From Thermovibrio sp. (GTDB taxonomy: Bacteria; Aquificota; Aquificia; Desulfurobacteriales; Desulfurobacteriaceae), in assembly GCA_015490195.1 (NCBI GenBank), contig WFYG01000036.1, positions 37,383 through 101,382 on the forward strand: a stretch of 64,000 bases of DNA. Direction: 5' to 3'. Positions 26,112 to 33,442 of this stretch are shown piece after piece. The notes under the pieces are model-generated. The model had not been told where the DNA came from, did not search any database, and was given only the letters and a program-made list of their open reading frames with translations. The position numbers and the translations under genes are program-made. How positions within the stretch are numbered: the stretch's first letter is position 1; each line of letters starts with the position of its first letter.

Positions 26112-26882
26112 TTAGAGAACGATATTTGAAACGATATTGCGGGGAACGCCGTTTGCATCTTTAACTACGTCTGCGATGTAATCACCCCAGTTGAGTGCAT
26201 TGCCGTTTTCGTCTGAGAGCGTTGACCCTACTGCATTAAACATCATTGGTGCTGCATTTGCAGAGCCCAGCAACTTAACCGTTGAAGCTCCAGAGCTATC
26301 TATAACAACGTCTGTTGAGTCAATAGACAAAATTGAGCAACAAAGTTTCTTGGTAACGCTGTTGCCAGAATTGTCTGTTATTCTCAGTTTTGAGTTAGCA
26401 ACAATAAAATCAAGCAATGGGTTTGTAGCTTCTCCAAGATAACGGAACGTTGACCATACTAAAACTGATGCTATGCTAACGTCAGATGTTATTTCAATGT
26501 TTATGTTTGGTATGTGTGAAAAAACAAAAACTCCGCTTCCTCTTATTATAGAACCAGAACCTACCTTGTCCCAAACTATAGATATTGAATAAGTATCTGA
26601 ACCATAGATGTAAATCTTTTTATTTTCAAAGTCTAAGCTAATCCCAGATGAAGCAACTATTTCTATATCTTGCGTAGGCTTAAGAATACAAACGCCTCCG
26701 GGTGGGGTGTCGTCTATAGCTTCTTTTATTTCGCTTGCACTTGATACATTCGCCTTTACGTTCCACCAGCCTTTTACCTCAGGCTCAACACCGGTAGCCT
26801 TCCATTGCTCCAAAAGAGCGATTCTGTCCTCTTCCCGTAGGTCTCTTTGTCTCTCTACGATGTCAAATAAACTCCTAAACAT
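26112..26882 (-). CDS. Beta-helix-like protein, candidate receptor-binding/spike protein
   Basis: 256 aa, strand-rich with N/D/S/G-rich turns (IEIVASSGISLDFENKKIYIYGSDTYSISIVWDKVGSGSIIRGSGVFVF). Confidence 0.45.
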   Translation of the reverse strand: MFRSLFDIVERQRDLREEDRIALLEQWKATGVEPEVKGWWNVKANVSSASEIKEAIDDTPPGGVCILKPTQDIEIVASSGISLDFENKKIYIYGSDTYSISIVWDKVGSGSIIRGSGVFVFSHIPNINIEITSDVSIASVLVWSTFRYLGEATNPLLDFIVANSKLRITDNSGNSVTKKLCCSILSIDSTDVVIDSSGASTVKLLGSANAAPMMFNAVGSTLSDENGNALNWGDYIADVVKDANGVPRNIVSNIVL

Positions 26883-27375
26883 TTGCTACCTCCACATCCG
26901 GTTTTGGGGTGTATAGGTCGTAGGAATGGCCGTTGTAGGTGAGGGCCTGAAAACGGTTGCGGCCTTCAAGGTCTGTCCTTACGCCGATGTGTATCCAGGT
27001 GGCCTTCTCAAAAATCAGCTGGTCAAAGAGGACGGGTTTTCTGAGTGCTATTTCGTTAAAGACTTCAAAGAGTTCCTCTTTTGTTGTGTGGGGGAGGACA
27101 AAGTCGGCCGCAAGGCCTTTTATGTGATAGGAGTGGGGAGAACCGCCGATTCTGGTATTGAGTAGGTGGCAACGGAACCCGCTGGTTATAAAAAGGGGTT
27201 TTCCTATGAAGGACCTTAAAGGCTCTAACACTTCGTTGCAGAGGAACTTGAGGTTATCAAGGTAGTTAACGGCCTCTTTGCGGTTGAGCTCTAAAAGGTC
27301 TCTGTGCTCCGTCTTTGTCATTTCAAAGAAGGTGAAGTGTGGAGATAGATGGAAGTCTTTGTTAGGGTCAATCAT
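26875..27375 (-). CDS. M15-type D-Ala-D-Ala carboxypeptidase-like peptidase
   Basis: LSPHFTFFEMTKTEHR...ITSGFRCHLLNTRIGGSPHSYHIKGLAADF...FEKATWIHIGVR. Confidence 0.85.
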   Translation of the reverse strand: MIDPNKDFHLSPHFTFFEMTKTEHRDLLELNRKEAVNYLDNLKFLCNEVLEPLRSFIGKPLFITSGFRCHLLNTRIGGSPHSYHIKGLAADFVLPHTTKEELFEVFNEIALRKPVLFDQLIFEKATWIHIGVRTDLEGRNRFQALTYNGHSYDLYTPKPDVEVANV

Positions 27376-27620
27376 TACTTCCCTCCTTTAAGTAATAGGG
27401 TTATGATTAGTGCTAAGGCAGGTAGGTTCAGGATAAAAAGGGGCTTGCTTATGAGCTCAGCTCTGAAAACGGGACTCCTGGTATTGTTGAGTGCGGCGTT
27501 TTTAATCTCCTTTGTTGTGTTTAGGGTCTCGTCTATTGCCCTTATTACTTTGGGCTGGGCCATTAAACTGGTTAATCCCTCTTTTTCCTTTAACGCTGTT
27601 GTCTCTGTCCCTGAAAACAT
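27375..27620 (-). CDS. Small membrane protein of element
   Basis: 81 aa, C-terminal TM PLFILNLPALALIITLLLKGGK. Confidence 0.5.
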   Translation of the reverse strand: MFSGTETTALKEKEGLTSLMAQPKVIRAIDETLNTTKEIKNAALNNTRSPVFRAELISKPLFILNLPALALIITLLLKGGK

Positions 27621-27632
27621 TGACCGTTCTCC

Positions 27633-28049
27633 TTAGTGTCTGTTTTGGACTCCTTTTAGTTTTTCAAAAGTTCTGAATCCCCCAAGGCCCAGCATGGCCA
27701 GTATGAGGTTAAAGAGCATTCCTGTGTCAAGTTGAGGAGGTGAGGCGTTTACGCCGTAGAGGTGAGTTCCCCAGGTTAAGAGTGGCTGAACTACAAACTG
27801 GTAGGAGAGGGCCAACGCCCCCGTCCAGCCGATTGCAGGCCTCCAGCCTGCTACAAACCAGTTAGGGTTCTGGGCTTCTGCCTTGTTTATCTCAAGTTGG
27901 CCCTGTTTTAGTGCAAATTCCAGCTGAGCCAGCTTATACTCTATTTCGGCCTTTTTGTTGGGGTCTTCTATTCCCTTTCCTGTTATGGCTTCCCTTATGT
28001 CTTTTATGAGGTTCCCTATGCTGTCTAAGGAGATGTTTATAAGCCCCAT
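27633..28049 (-). CDS. 3-TM holin-like protein
   Basis: NPNWFVAGWRPAIGWTGALALSYQFVVQPLL, typical of the phage/GTA 3TM holin family. Confidence 0.75.
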   Translation of the reverse strand: MGLINISLDSIGNLIKDIREAITGKGIEDPNKKAEIEYKLAQLEFALKQGQLEINKAEAQNPNWFVAGWRPAIGWTGALALSYQFVVQPLLTWGTHLYGVNASPPQLDTGMLFNLILAMLGLGGFRTFEKLKGVQNRH

Positions 28050-28058
28050 TTTGGCCTC

Positions 28059-28265
28059 TTAGTGGGTTTGAATCAGCTTTAAAAGGTGTTCAAGTATGTA
28101 GCCTGCAATGATGATTCCCCCAGTCCAGAGGGCTATTCTCTTTTCTATGTTGCTAAGTCTCTGCAAGAGCTCGTTTTGGGTTGTTTTCATGTCCTCTATG
28201 TCTTTTTCTACGTTCTGCAACTTAACCTCCAAGGCCGTTATTCTTTCTTCCGGGGTCATTGCCAC
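28059..28265 (-). CDS. XhlA-like holin-associated protein (coiled coil + TM)
   Basis: RITALEVKLQNVEKDIEDMKTTQNELLQRLSNIEKRIALWTGGIIIAGYILEHLLKLI. Confidence 0.6.
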   Translation of the reverse strand: MAMTPEERITALEVKLQNVEKDIEDMKTTQNELLQRLSNIEKRIALWTGGIIIAGYILEHLLKLIQTH

Positions 28266-28530
28266 CTCGTCTCAGTCTGATGTTGGCAGTTAGGTTAACG
28301 GGCTCTCCAAGTTGAGGCTCTATTAGGAGAGAGAGGTTTAGCTCTGCTCTCTTTGCTGAAAGGGCTTTCTGAATTAAGGAAGTTTCTTTCGGACGGATTA
28401 CGTAGCCTCTGGGAGCTCCCTTCTTTGGGTTCTGTTTTGTCCCTGTCTCTCCTGATAGGGCGGAGAGCTCTCTTGCTACCTCATTAGCTTCTTTGAGGAA
28501 TTTGAAAACGGTCTTTAGCTCCTCTTTCAA
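28222..28530 (-). CDS. Unknown element protein (102 aa)
   Basis: ORF overlapping neighbours in operon. Confidence 0.45.
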   Translation of the reverse strand: MKEELKTVFKFLKEANEVARELSALSGETGTKQNPKKGAPRGYVIRPKETSLIQKALSAKRAELNLSLLIEPQLGEPVNLTANIRLRRGGNDPGRKNNGLGG

Positions 28531-28540
28531 CTCTCCCTCC

Positions 28541-28978
28541 TTAAAGCTGTGCGGCGGCAGGCAGGTATTTCTCTACTAAGGGGTGGTTTTCCGGTAGCTC
28601 GTGGCCTTCTACCACTACGGTAACGGTTAGGGGGGAGTCTGATGGAATCTCCTCTTTGGGAAAGACCTCAACTGAGATAAAGCCACGGAGAACGATTTTC
28701 TGGTAGTTGGCAAGTTTTCTGTATGCTGGCGGCTTTATTGAGGGGTTGAGGGTCGTGAAGTCTGCTTTTGTTATGCCGTTTTCTTTTAGGTGGAGGGAGA
28801 AGGCGTATTTTGAGACGGGGAAGGTTCCAGCCAACTTGGTGTTCTCGTCTACAGGGTCGGCGTAGACTTTAACTCCCTCTATCAGCAGGACGTTGCCGTC
28901 TTTTACCCTGTATAGCGGGAGCTCTAAGGGAGCTATCCCGGATATTTTGAGCTGTGTCGTTACGTTGCCGCTTAGCAT
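28541..28978 (-). CDS. Beta-rich structural candidate A (145 aa)
   Basis: Strand-rich; C-terminal PLTVTVVVEGHELPENHPLVEKYL resembles the tail of the 157-aa protein at 29352-29825. Confidence 0.5.
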   Translation of the reverse strand: MLSGNVTTQLKISGIAPLELPLYRVKDGNVLLIEGVKVYADPVDENTKLAGTFPVSKYAFSLHLKENGITKADFTTLNPSIKPPAYRKLANYQKIVLRGFISVEVFPKEEIPSDSPLTVTVVVEGHELPENHPLVEKYLPAAAQL

Positions 28979-29013
28979 TTTCCCTCCTTGTTAAGGAGAG
29001 GGGAGGGAACTCC

Positions 29014-29340
29014 CTACCCCTCCTCGTAAGTTCCGCAGAGTGCTATGTGTATGGGGGTTGTTGGAGCTTCCGGGCAGTCAACTATTACTTCTATGTCTGT
29101 TGTCTGGCATTCCCAGGGAGCTTCAAAGTCAAGGCGGCGGTGGGAGGTGGCAAATATCCCGCCGCCCAACGGATACTGGCCTATCAGGGATTTCCCGTTT
29201 TCCCTTATGTCTATCGTTGACTTTACGGGAACGTAGGCGATTATCCTCTCTATCTCAAAGCCACGAGGGACTTTGAGAACGGTTCTGTTTATCCCGGCCT
29301 GGGGAGCCGGGAAGTTTGCGTTTGCCGTGTAGGGCTTCAT
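29014..29340 (-). CDS. Beta-rich structural candidate B (108 aa)
   Basis: Strand-rich: RTVLKVPRGFEIERIIAYVPVKSTIDIREN...DIEVIVDCPEAPTTPIHIALCG. Confidence 0.5.
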   Translation of the reverse strand: MKPYTANANFPAPQAGINRTVLKVPRGFEIERIIAYVPVKSTIDIRENGKSLIGQYPLGGGIFATSHRRLDFEAPWECQTTDIEVIVDCPEAPTTPIHIALCGTYEEG

Positions 29341-29351
29341 CTGTCCCCTCC

Positions 29352-29825
29352 TTAGCTAACCATCTGGCGGTATTCTTCAGGGGAGAGCTCCAGTCCCTCT
29401 ACCACCACGTAGATGTGTGCAGTTGCTCCGTCCGGGAGGGCGTTGCCTTCCTGCCAGTTGAGCTCTACTGAGTAGTTGGCAGATGGGGGAACCGCTACCG
29501 GAACGTCAAGGTTGAAGGCGTCTGGCGTTACCCAGGGGTTGGCCTCTTTTGCGTTGAAGAAGGCCGCCCCGAGTTCTCTTACATCTCCGGATTGACCGTA
29601 GAGGGTAATGGTTGCCCCTTTAAGAGCCTTAAGGACTGTTGCCGGGTCTGTGTCCGGTGAACCTTCTACCCTAACCCTGGTAATCAGAAGGTATTTGTTG
29701 GAGGGAGCTTTTCCCTCTCTTCCTTGCTCGTAGTCGTTTTTGTTTTTCTGTAAGAAGAGCTTTACGCTTCCCGTTGTTGCGTTCGTTACCTTTACGCTGT
29801 CGTAGTTCCTGTAACTCCTTGCCAT
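29352..29825 (-). CDS. Beta-rich structural candidate C (157 aa)
   Basis: Strand-rich: KYLLITRVRVEG...ATITLYGQSGDVRELG...NYSVELNWQEGNALPDGATAHIYVVVEGLELSPEEYRQM. Confidence 0.5.
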   Translation of the reverse strand: MARSYRNYDSVKVTNATTGSVKLFLQKNKNDYEQGREGKAPSNKYLLITRVRVEGSPDTDPATVLKALKGATITLYGQSGDVRELGAAFFNAKEANPWVTPDAFNLDVPVAVPPSANYSVELNWQEGNALPDGATAHIYVVVEGLELSPEEYRQMVS

Positions 29826-29847
29826 GTCTATCCTCCTTTTTGGTTTA

Positions 29848-30450
29848 TTAGCTGAGGCTGTCTATGAATGCAGGTTCCCTTGAGAGTTCATCTACAGGAA
29901 CGCCGCTAACTTCCTCTTCATCTCCCTCGCTTGCCGGGTAGACGTTGCCGCTGTCGTCTACGTAGTAGTCAACATCCTCGTCTTCCCCGTGGAGGGAGAC
30001 GGTTCCATTACCTTTAAAGACAAACTTGTCTAAGAGGTTGAGGGCTATCTTTGCTCCTGCACCTGCTACAAGTCCAGTGCAGAACTCTTTATGTTTAGTG
30101 TTTTTCTTAAGCATGAAGAGGCCAGCTGTTAGGACGGCCACGTCTCCAACTTCTACGCCCGTGGCCTGCGTGAGGGTTGCAACCTGCGGGGCGTGGTCAA
30201 ATATGACACGGTTGAGTATTTTTCCGCCTGCAAGCCCTGCGGCGGTTCCTGCGGCAAGTTGAAGGAGGGCTGAGGTGTCCCTTGCGGGGTTAGCAAGGAC
30301 TATTGTTGTTTTGCTCCTTCCCCTTGACGTTGCCCTTATTCTCCTTGCGGCGGGATTCCTTCTAACTCTCCTCCTGCGGCGGTGTTTTCTCTTGCCCCTT
30401 TTTCTCTTCTTTGAGGGGTTGACTATCAGTCCTACAAGTTCTCCGCTCAT
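29848..30450 (-). CDS. Arg/Lys-rich putative nucleic-acid-binding membrane protein
   Basis: N-terminus NPSKKRKRGKRKHRRRRRVRRNPAARRIRATSRGRSK followed by hydrophobic segments and an acidic C-terminus. Confidence 0.6.
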   Translation of the reverse strand: MSGELVGLIVNPSKKRKRGKRKHRRRRRVRRNPAARRIRATSRGRSKTTIVLANPARDTSALLQLAAGTAAGLAGGKILNRVIFDHAPQVATLTQATGVEVGDVAVLTAGLFMLKKNTKHKEFCTGLVAGAGAKIALNLLDKFVFKGNGTVSLHGEDEDVDYYVDDSGNVYPASEGDEEEVSGVPVDELSREPAFIDSLS

Positions 30451-30593
30451 CTTCTTAACCTCCTGATGGTTTCAAGGGTTTCGTCTTTGAGGTTCTGTAT
30501 TTCCTTCCTGATGTCGTTTTTCAGTTTGCCGTGGCTGAGAACGCAACAGAGTGCAAGGATTAAGACGGTCAATAGAAGTGCTAAGCTAATCAT
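30447..30593 (-). CDS. Small single-TM protein (about 48 aa, not in supplied ORF list)
   Basis: Manual translation from CAT at 30591-30593: MISLALLLTVLILALCCVLSHGKLKNDIRKEIQNLKDETLETIRRLRR; stop overlaps the start of the downstream gene. Confidence 0.5.
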   Translation of the reverse strand: MISLALLLTVLILALCCVLSHGKLKNDIRKEIQNLKDETLETIRRLRR

Positions 30594-30596
30594 GGC

Positions 30597-30961
30597 TTAC
30601 CCCTCTATTCCTCTTTCTGTTACTCTGCCGGTGTAGTTGGCTATGTAGAGAGCTCTCCCTTTAGGGTCTGTGAGTAAATCAGGGAGTTTTGAGAGGGAGA
30701 CTCTCTTTGTCTTTTCAATTGCTACTTCTCCCTTGTGGCAGGTAAGCCTGAAAGGCTCCCCGGGGCCAAAGAAGTGAACGTATGGCTCAGGCTTTCCGCT
30801 CTTATCTGAGAGGTATATAACTCCAAGGAGTTTTCCAAGGAAAACAAACTCTTTCGTTAGGGGGATTCTTACTCTGGTGAGCTCCTTCGGCATTTTTCCC
30901 CAGTGAAATTTTGAGTATAGCTTTACAGCTTCCTGGAGGTTCTTTCTGTCTATCTTCACTA
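30597..30961 (-). CDS. Unknown element protein, about 120 aa, GTG start near 30961
   Basis: ORF track starts at 31094, but a GTG start (VKIDRKNLQEAVKLYSKFHWG) overlapping the previous stop fits operon spacing. Confidence 0.5.
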
Positions 30962-31246
30962 CTTCCTCCCCTTGATGGCCTTGTATAGGTGGGAGCCGGC
31001 ATAGAGGAGCCCTCCCGTGATGGCCAACTTGCTGGCGTTTTCTGTTACTTCTGCTATGGCCTCTGTAAGTGAGGGATCTCTGAACTTTTCGCAAAAGTCC
31101 GGGCTAACTTTTCCCTCTTTTGCCATCTCCATGCAGAGCTTTATTGCGTCTGCCTCCGTCTTTGCCTTCTCGTCTGTTTTCCGGGCTACGTAGTAGCCTG
31201 CTCCGCCAGCTCCTAAGAGGCCAAGTATCACAAGGAGGGCTCCCAT
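30959..31246 (-). CDS. Small membrane protein of element (95 aa)
   Basis: N-terminal TM MGALLVILGLLGAGGAGYYVARK and a second hydrophobic stretch. Confidence 0.5.
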   Translation of the reverse strand: MGALLVILGLLGAGGAGYYVARKTDEKAKTEADAIKLCMEMAKEGKVSPDFCEKFRDPSLTEAIAEVTENASKLAITGGLLYAGSHLYKAIKGRK

Positions 31247-31918
31247 CTATTTCCTCCTGCTGAGCATGATTAGGGTTCCAACTGCAAGGCCTGCTAAGAT
31301 GTAAGGGTTTTTGAGGAAGGAGAGGTATTCTCCAGCTCCAGCTTCAAGGGGGCGGGAGCTCCCCTTTTGAGGTTGGGAGCTCCCTGCGGGGAGTTCTGGA
31401 GGGAGAGAGGGGGTGTCTGTAAAGGCGTTGTCCGGGTAGTAATCAGAATAGTAGTCTGAATAGTAAGGAATAGAGCCCTGCGGGTAGTCCTGAACGGGCT
31501 CTATTCCGTAGCAGTTTTTGCCTGTGCATATCTTTGAGCCCGTGGCTATTGCGGCTGTAGTTAGGACAGCCGGGCTTGTTAGGAAGTGGCCGGTTTCGTG
31601 AAGGAGTTTTTTGGCCGTGTGAAGGAGTGAGATTTTATGAACGGCTGAGGCAGTTTTACCAAGGGCGTGGCCTATTTTGTGGCCTGCTAAGGTTTTCCCT
31701 ATTCCCGTTTTGCCGAGCCATCCTGCGTGGTAGGCGTAGGCTCCAGCTCCAATTAGGGCGGCTCCTATTACTAACTTTTTATGGTGCTTAGCTACCTTTA
31801 TTGTGTGCTTTACAAAGTGAAAGGGCTTTTTGACGAGTTTGTGAAAGTGAAAACCCCAGCTGAGCTCAGGAGGGAGCTCCCCGTTTCTTTCTACCGGTGC
31901 AACTTTTATAACGGGCAT
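31247..31918 (-). CDS. Membrane-anchored element protein with C-terminal TM (223 aa)
   Basis: His/Lys/Ala-rich hydrophobic segments; C-terminus YILAGLAVGTLIMLSRRK. Confidence 0.55.
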   Translation of the reverse strand: MPVIKVAPVERNGELPPELSWGFHFHKLVKKPFHFVKHTIKVAKHHKKLVIGAALIGAGAYAYHAGWLGKTGIGKTLAGHKIGHALGKTASAVHKISLLHTAKKLLHETGHFLTSPAVLTTAAIATGSKICTGKNCYGIEPVQDYPQGSIPYYSDYYSDYYPDNAFTDTPSLPPELPAGSSQPQKGSSRPLEAGAGEYLSFLKNPYILAGLAVGTLIMLSRRK

Positions 31919-31921
31919 TCT

Positions 31922-32845
31922 TTACCTCCTCTTGGCCAGGAAAAGAGCTCCAAATAGGAGAGCTCCTCCGATTAGAAGGGTTGGAGATGGTGAGGGGAGT
32001 TTCGGGATTACTGAGCTCTCCTGATATGAGGGAGCTCCCCAGGTGGGCCTTATCGGTCTCTGGGGTCTCTGTTTTGGCTTTTTCGTGTATAGAACCTGTA
32101 AAGTCCCATCTTTCTTGAATAGGCCGTAGTGGTATTTAGGGGTGATTACTTCTATGTTGCTGAGTTTCCCTAAGATTGAGTCTAAGAGGCCCATTTTCCC
32201 TTTCTCCTTAGCTGGTTTTTGACTGGGTTTAACCGGTCTTGGAATTAGATGGGGACATCTGAGGCATCGGGTTCCGGGTATGAGCTCCCCTGAGAGGAGG
32301 GGGCTCCTTTCGGCAACCTTTATCTCTTTTTCGGGGTAGTCTTTGGGCTTGAAGGGGAGTTCTACGGTAGGGTCAACTGTTAACCAGGTTTTGTTGGGTA
32401 GCATTACCTTTAAGTAAACGTGTTCATAGCGGCCGTCTCTGTTAGGGTCTCCAAGGACTATGCGAATTGGGAACCCTGCAAGTCTTAAGAGGGTTCCTGT
32501 TAGTATTGTGAAGTCGTCGCAGTCTCCTATTCTAAGTTTTAAGGTTCTTTCAGGAGACTGGAGGAGCTCTAACCTTTGCGGGTCGTCAACGTATTTAACG
32601 TGTCTGCGAACGTAGTCAACTATTCTTTCAACGTAGCAAAGGAAGTCTTTACTCTTACAGGGTTTAAGGATTTTTGAGACTAAGACTCTCAGGCGTGGGT
32701 TGTGGGAGTTCTCAAGGATAAACCCACGGATTACGTCGACCGTCTGGGAGAGGTCTTTAATCTTAACCTTATACGTTGGCCTTCCGTTTATTCGGCCAAC
32801 TTCCACAGGTTCAAGGCCTAAAGTTCGTAGTGTTTTTGCGTTCAA
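31922..32845 (-). CDS. Transglutaminase-like cysteine protease-fold protein with C-terminal membrane anchor
   Basis: Cys-His-Asp pattern RIGDCDDFTILTGTLLRLAGFPIRIV...RYEHVYLKV...TVDPTVELPF; C-terminus TLLIGGALLFGALFLAKRR. Confidence 0.75.
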   Translation of the reverse strand: MNAKTLRTLGLEPVEVGRINGRPTYKVKIKDLSQTVDVIRGFILENSHNPRLRVLVSKILKPCKSKDFLCYVERIVDYVRRHVKYVDDPQRLELLQSPERTLKLRIGDCDDFTILTGTLLRLAGFPIRIVLGDPNRDGRYEHVYLKVMLPNKTWLTVDPTVELPFKPKDYPEKEIKVAERSPLLSGELIPGTRCLRCPHLIPRPVKPSQKPAKEKGKMGLLDSILGKLSNIEVITPKYHYGLFKKDGTLQVLYTKKPKQRPQRPIRPTWGAPSYQESSVIPKLPSPSPTLLIGGALLFGALFLAKRR

Positions 32846-32901
32846 TACTCCTCTCCCGGCGTATAGTCTCTTTTTTCATTGTTAACCGGGAGAGTGAACG
32901 T

Positions 32902-32954
32902 AACAATATTGTTTTGAGCGTTAGCGTTCATTCAGATATATTTTCGCTCAAAAC
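32902..32954. promoter_or_regulatory. Control region upstream of minus-strand structural operon
   Basis: Perfect palindrome AACAATATTGTT (32902-32913) and inverted repeat GTTTTGAGCG (32911-32920)/CGCTCAAAAC (32945-32954). Confidence 0.5.
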
Positions 32955-33145
32955 TCAACATTGAAAACAAAAAGAAGGTGTTATCAGCAATTGGAGAGGG
33001 TTGAGAATAGGGGGAGCTCCCTTAGAGGGTTAAGAGCTTTCAGGAATCTCTCTAACTTCTGATTAGTCCACAGCGGGAGTGCAGAGTCTAAGCTGTCCGC
33101 TCCCGCTCTTATTGCCTCTCTGATTTTATTGAGGAGCTCCTTGTA

Positions 33146-33442
33146 TCACCTGTTAGAGCTATCATCTATCCTGGTTTTCTTAGAGGGTGAGAACCTCAAA
33201 ACTCTTATGTTTTTAGGGGGGAGCTCCCTGTTGCCACCATCTCTTGAGGGAGCTCTTTTTACTAACCGCTCTTTCAAATAGAATCTACCGAAGTTTCTGA
33301 AGCTAACAGCATATCCTTCGTGAACAGCGTTAACAATCTCGTCGCAAATTGCGTTCATTAGAGCTATAAGTTCATCAAGTCTTTGATTGAATCCCCGTTC
33401 CTGTAAGCGTTTAGCGATGTCCTTTTTAGTTAGAGTTACCAT
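33146..33442 (-). CDS. HU/IHF-like DNA-binding protein
   Basis: MVTLTKKDIAKRLQERGFNQRLDELIALMNAICDEIVNAVHEGYAVSFRNFGRFYLKERLVKRA...PKNIRVLRFSPSKKTR matches the HU family pattern. Confidence 0.85.
   Translation of the reverse strand: MVTLTKKDIAKRLQERGFNQRLDELIALMNAICDEIVNAVHEGYAVSFRNFGRFYLKERLVKRAPSRDGGNRELPPKNIRVLRFSPSKKTRIDDSSNR

Larger units (their letters stand above)
21349..33000. mobile_element. Integrated virus-like element (candidate non-tailed, membrane-containing provirus); exact ends not determined
   Basis: Tyrosine integrase, excisionase-like HTH, lytic transglycosylase, M15 peptidase, 3-TM holin-like protein and a run of small unidentified structural-looking ORFs in one minus-strand operon, flanked by host genes (comEC, speD). 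Confidence 0.75.

Noticed and set aside
31247-31918. Walker-A-like string GKTGIGKT, possible packaging ATPase
   Set aside because: Lies in an Ala/His/Lys-rich membrane protein without Walker B or the size of an A32/FtsK ATPase; probably chance.
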